From: an uncultured bacterium
GTDB taxonomy: Bacteria > Verrucomicrobiota > Kiritimatiellia > CAIKKV01 > CAIJXV01
DNA length: 64,000 nucleotides
Direction of reading: 5' to 3'
NCBI GenBank assembly: GCA_903824675.1
Contig: CAIJXV010000013.1
Location: 95,616 to 159,615 of the forward strand
A program made the position numbers and the translations under genes. The notes beneath the pieces were generated by a model. That model was not told the DNA's origin. It saw only the letters and a list, made by a program, of their open reading frames with translations, and made no database searches. Within the stretch, counting starts at the first letter, position 1; every line of letters starts with the position of its first letter. This document shows positions 61,068-64,000 of this stretch, one piece after another.

Positions 61068-61539
61068 GGAGCGCTCGCTGTAATTCCCGAATCCGGTCCT
61101 CTTTGCGTGATTCTGGAGCCAAACTCAACTGGCATTTTAACATATCCGCATCCGATATGCCCCGATAAAGAATACCAGAAGCCGTCCGACCCTCAACGGA
61201 TTCCTTAAACGATGTCTGCCAATCGGTCAGTCCGCGAACCGAACGAAACAGGTCGAGCGCCCCAGGGGGACTGGTAAGACAAAACAAAGGTTGCCGGGTC
61301 AGCCAACCCGACGGCCAATCAGCCACCGGCTTCCATTCGCTATCGGTCGGCCCCCATTGCGCCTTCAACTCAACCAGGGCGGTTTCGCATCGTCGAAGAT
61401 TATCGGCGGTGTCTTCAACCCAGAAATCAACATCGAACGTCAATACCGGCTTGTGGCGAAGCAGAAAATTGACCCCTCCGATCAATAAATACCGAACACC
61501 GCACCGATTAAAAACCGACAAAATATAATCGATATCCAT
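61057..61539 (-). CDS. Nucleotidyltransferase-like protein (MNT/NTP_transf family)
   Basis: 160 residues from ATG 61539. YILSVFNRCGVRYLLIGGVNFLLRHKP is the family strand-helix opening (GGxA/S-type loop GGVN) and LTFDVDFWVE holds the DxD metal pair. Then NLRRCETALVELKAQW and a later helix. Members serve as toxins/antitoxins (MNT-HEPN), or bind nucleotides. Overlapped by the 58-residue gene. Start between M25 and M33 of the longer frame is open. Confidence 0.7.
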   Translation of the reverse strand: MDIDYILSVFNRCGVRYLLIGGVNFLLRHKPVLTFDVDFWVEDTADNLRRCETALVELKAQWGPTDSEWKPVADWPSGWLTRQPLFCLTSPPGALDLFRSVRGLTDWQTSFKESVEGRTASGILYRGISDADMLKCQLSLAPESRKEDRIRELQRALHES

Positions 61540-62223
61540 AAAACTGACGATACCCACAAGCATCCCACACGTCAATAATGAACCGGTTTCTGTTTTTTGA
61601 AGCTCCTTCGGCTTCGGAGTATAGATTCTAAGCACTTATGCCAGCAAAGGATTCAACTCGTCTGTGGGGGCGGACGATGGCGGCCTTTGCTATCCTCATT
61701 TCTGCTTAATGTCGCGCCATTCGCGAGTTTCGTAGTTAAACTCCTCTCTCCTTGGAGTAACTTGTCCCTTATTTCCAATAAATAAAGGCTCTTTCTGCAT
61801 TACTGTGGGTTATTGGAGTTCGAGTCCTATCAAAGTCGATGAAATCCGGGAATGGAGCGTCTCTCGCAGAGTTTCACAGGGTTCAGATAGAGTTAAGACC
61901 AGAGTGAAGACAGGGCCGTGCGATTCCGCCGCGGCGGCGGAATCACCCGTCCGGTTCTCTATGAAGCCAAGGGGACGAGCGGTGGTTTAACTCTCGAACC
62001 AGCGGCGGACGGTTCATTCCGCTGGCTTCAGCGGAATGAGACGGCCGATCCCCACTCTGCGAACAAGATTCTGAACTTGGTGCGACTCTGCGAGAAACTC
62101 CCCGCCTGCCTCCCGAAACTCCAATCACCCACCCTTATTCAGAATGAACCTAAATAAAGGTGTTGAAGTTCTTTTGATAAATCTTTAGTCTTTTTCAAAG
62201 ATTTCGCAGAAGAAAAAGGACTT
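61540..62223. other. 684-base intergenic region with intron-like and palindromic segments
   Basis: No real gene. Holds the group-II-intron-like segment and a CATTCCGCTGG/CCAGCGGAATG-type hairpin near 62014-62040. A 79-residue open frame through 61918-62157 translates the palindromes and is not convincing. Confidence 0.4.
61840..61970 (+). mobile_element. Possible group II intron fragment (5' part)
   Basis: AGACAGGGCCGTGCGATTCC, then a GCCGC/GCGGC stem, then GGAATCACCCGTCCGGTTCT is the pattern found in the 5' half of bacterial group II introns ahead of the reverse transcriptase (GCCGTGCG...CCGTCCGGTTCT). GAGTTAAGACCAGAGTGAAG upstream also fits. No reverse transcriptase follows, so it would be a remnant. 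Recognised from memory of such introns, not compared. Confidence 0.35.
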
Positions 62224-62916
62224 ATGAAATTATCGGTGGTTATTCCTGTATATAATGAAGCCGGAACGTTGATGGACATCGTTCGCCATATTCAAGCGGT
62301 CGATGTGGGAATGGAAAAGGAACTGGTCTGGATCGATGATTGCTCGACCGACGGCAGTCGCGATCTTTTGAAAACTCTGGAAGCGAATCACCCCGAGTGG
62401 ATTTTCATCTATCACGAAGTCAATCAGGGAAAAGGGGCCGCCTTGCGCCATGGTTTCGCGGCCGCGCGGGGCGATCTGATCCTGATCCAGGACGCCGACT
62501 TGGAATATGATCCCCAGGATTATCCCACGTTGCTCGCCCCCCTGGTCCAGGGTCATGCAGATGTCGTCTACGGCTCGCGATTCATGGGCGGCGGAGCCCA
62601 TCGGGTTCATTATTTCTGGCATTATGTCGGCAATCGCCTGTTGACCACGCTATCGAACATGTGCACGAATTTGAATCTGACGGACATGGAAGTTTGTTAT
62701 AAGCTGTTCCGCCGAGAGGTTTTAAATACCATCGTGTTATGCGAAAACCGCTTTGGATTTGAGGTTGAAATCACCGCCAAAATCGCCCGCGGACGCTGGC
62801 GGATTTATGAAGTCCCGATTTCCTACTATGGACGCGGATACGACGAAGGCAAGAAAATCACCTGGCGCGATGGATTCCGCGCGCTCTGGTGTATCGTAAA
62901 ATACCGCTTGGTTTAA
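62224..62916 (+). CDS. GT2 dolichol-phosphate-mannose-synthase-like glycosyltransferase
   Basis: 230 residues. [62 protein letters not shown] (QDADLE, the DXD), [26 protein letters not shown] and [15 protein letters not shown], with the last part [35 protein letters not shown], all match DPM1-like bacterial enzymes. Transfers a sugar to a polyprenyl phosphate on the cytoplasmic face. ATG follows AGAAGAAAAAGGACTT. No membrane segment is seen. Partner flippase not in the window. Confidence 0.93.
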   Translation: MKLSVVIPVYNEAGTLMDIVRHIQAVDVGMEKELVWIDDCSTDGSRDLLKTLEANHPEWIFIYHEVNQGKGAALRHGFAAARGDLILIQDADLEYDPQDYPTLLAPLVQGHADVVYGSRFMGGGAHRVHYFWHYVGNRLLTTLSNMCTNLNLTDMEVCYKLFRREVLNTIVLCENRFGFEVEITAKIARGRWRIYEVPISYYGRGYDEGKKITWRDGFRALWCIVKYRLV

Positions 62917-62923
62917 GGGCCGA

Positions 62924-63706
62924 TCACAGGGTCTCGATGTGACCATCGAGAAAAATCGCATTGAACGTCCCGTTGGTGAATTGCAATCCGCTACCTGGCA
63001 GTCTCCGGGCATTATGGTAGCGGTTGGTCGCCGGCGGGGGATAGTTGATCTGGGCCGCGGCACCACTGTTGCGAAAAGTGGCTGGCCCCCAAAGCGTATT
63101 GGTCGGCATAAGGGCTTCAGAAAATAGAACAATACCGGATGGCAGATTGGTTGACATCGCCGGATCCGCAAGACTCTCCGTCCGACCAATCATGTTCCCG
63201 GCGACACAGATGTTCATCACGTAATTGCGATAGGCATTGGTGATGCCATAGGTCGAGCGCATGAGTTTTTTAAAAGTCGGGCAGATGTAGACATTGATGT
63301 CCTTGTCCACATACTGAAACAAAGAGGGAAAGGTCATAATGGTTACATTAATCGAACCTGCGAAGGTAATGGAGGGATTGGTGATGGACGCCAGTCCGGA
63401 GACCCCTCTCCACCCCGCGTTGGACACATTATTAATCGCTTCCGAAGCATTAAAATTCGTGTTCAAAATCCAATATTGCGGCAACCGGGGGGGGACTTCC
63501 CCTAAATTCGGATCTAAAGAGTCGTTGAAATCGGTCATATAATTCATCGAGCCCCGCCACAAACTGCGCAAGTTTGACTTGCAGCCGATGTTTCGTCCCT
63601 TCTCCAGCATGTTCTGATAAGCGGGAAATAAAAGCGCCGCCAGAATGGCGATAATTCCGATAACCACCATCAATTCCAAGAGGGTAAATCCATTATATTT
63701 TTTCAT
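62924..63706 (-). CDS. Prepilin-like (type II secretion pseudopilin-type) exported protein
   Basis: 260 residues from ATG 63706. Leader KKYNGFTLLELMVVIGIIAILAALLFPAY: prepilin peptidase cleaves after G, and the Glu+5 is present. The C-terminal part ends with HNARRLPGSGLQFTNGTFNAIFLDGHIETL, the H-x9-DG-like end found in many members of this bacterial group. Probably a minor pseudopilin or a sortable surface protein; such proteins occur in large numbers per genome. In-frame residues before the ATG are not part of the leader. Confidence 0.85.
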   Translation of the reverse strand: MKKYNGFTLLELMVVIGIIAILAALLFPAYQNMLEKGRNIGCKSNLRSLWRGSMNYMTDFNDSLDPNLGEVPPRLPQYWILNTNFNASEAINNVSNAGWRGVSGLASITNPSITFAGSINVTIMTFPSLFQYVDKDINVYICPTFKKLMRSTYGITNAYRNYVMNICVAGNMIGRTESLADPAMSTNLPSGIVLFSEALMPTNTLWGPATFRNSGAAAQINYPPPATNRYHNARRLPGSGLQFTNGTFNAIFLDGHIETL

Positions 63707-63809
63707 TCGGGTTCCTCGCCGTTCACAAGCCCCTGACAATTCAACTTAACAGGCTTACAATAAAAGACTTATATCCAAGACATTCCCGACCATTCATCCC
63801 TCTTTTGCC

Positions 63810-63838
63810 TTGTTCATTCTGTCCTTTTTCAATATACT
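63810..63838 (+). promoter_or_regulatory. Candidate promoter TTGTTC-N17-TATACT
   Basis: TTGTTC at 63810-63815, spacer 17, TATACT at 63833-63838, then a leader of about 15 bases with GGAGGAAATACC ahead of ATG 63860. Confidence 0.5.
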
Positions 63839-63859
63839 AAAAGCCGGAGGAAATACCAG

Positions 63860-64000
63860 ATGAATTTTCATTTTACCCGATTCCGCTTGGGGCTGTTGAT
63901 CTTGGGTGCCTGGATGTCGATTCACACGGCTTCGGCGGTGGTGGTCGTGTCGAATAGTTTTTCGTCAGCCTGGACCCTGACGGGGTCGGATTTTGTCGAC
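63860..64000 (+). CDS. Start of an exported protein, cut by window edge
   Basis: ATG 63860 with strong site CCGGAGGAAATACC. Residues 1-27 are a signal peptide (MNFHFTRFRLGLLILGAWMS, IHTASA) and the mature part begins VVVVSNSFSSAWTLTGSDFVD. Only 47 codons seen; family cannot be given. Divergent to the prepilin-like gene. Confidence 0.65.
   Translation, partial: MNFHFTRFRLGLLILGAWMSIHTASAVVVVSNSFSSAWTLTGSDFVD

Noticed and set aside
61918..62157. 79-codon frame upstream of the DPM-like gene
   Set aside because: Runs through hairpins and intron-like sequence and has no RBS.

Overview
The window looks like a chromosomal piece of a Gram-negative bacterium of the Planctomycetes-Verrucomicrobia-Chlamydiae group, most likely Verrucomicrobia, Lentisphaerae or Kiritimatiellae. 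This rests on content: a very long exported protein of ASH-type repeats, a prepilin-like protein with a FTLLELMVVIGIIAILAALL leader, abundant carbohydrate enzymes, LptF/LptG and MurJ, and many orphan secreted proteins. I see no rRNA or other marker that would fix the taxon, so it is an inference.

Layout. 1-7022: a two-domain glycosyltransferase (cut by the left edge) and a 1630-residue exported repeat protein. 7023-11474: small unknown genes, a beta-barrel-like exported protein, a Cys-cluster protein, an exported flavin-reductase-like protein, a secreted Cys-rich protein with a recognisable promoter and palindrome, and yidD. 11475-19245: an A+T-richer stretch of orphan exported or membrane proteins, two tandem beta-helix proteins and a repeated promoter-bearing segment, ending at tRNA-Gly(GCC). 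19246-26690: nudC, a GH4 glycosidase and a BNR-repeat protein separated by long gene-free segments packed with palindromic, inverted and tandem repeats. 26691-31027: an amino-sugar-type gene set (DegT aminotransferase, Gfo/Idh/MocA oxidoreductase, NagB-like deaminase, NahK-like kinase). 31181-31255: tRNA-Glu(CUC). 31410-43556: housekeeping, with lptF/G-type permease on plus and a compact minus-strand series nadA-uvrB-fmdB-like-aroF-HD-U32-murJ-small protein-GHMP kinase, many joined by 1-4 base start/stop overlaps. 44426-51716: RNase D, glycogen branching enzyme, AlgX/AlgJ-like and AlgI-like acetylation proteins in one overlapping operon, then a tandem nucleoside diphosphate kinase. 51871-54264: a glycogen-phosphorylase-fold protein that has lost its catalytic residues. 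54261-64000: dnaE, an unknown DAHIH protein, GT4 + radical SAM/SPASM, a nucleotidyltransferase/small-protein pair, a dolichol-phosphate-mannose-synthase-like GT2, a prepilin-like protein and the start of a secreted protein.

Working together: the glgB-algX-algI operon next to a divergently transcribed pseudo-phosphorylase suggests alpha-glucan handling linked to sugar O-acetylation. The 26.7-31.0 kb set suggests amino-sugar turnover. The most unusual items are the catalytically dead phosphorylase, the dispersed repeats with long perfect or near-perfect stems, the 3 x 139 bp array bounded by a 22-bp inverted repeat, and the duplicated promoter segment in the orphan-gene region.
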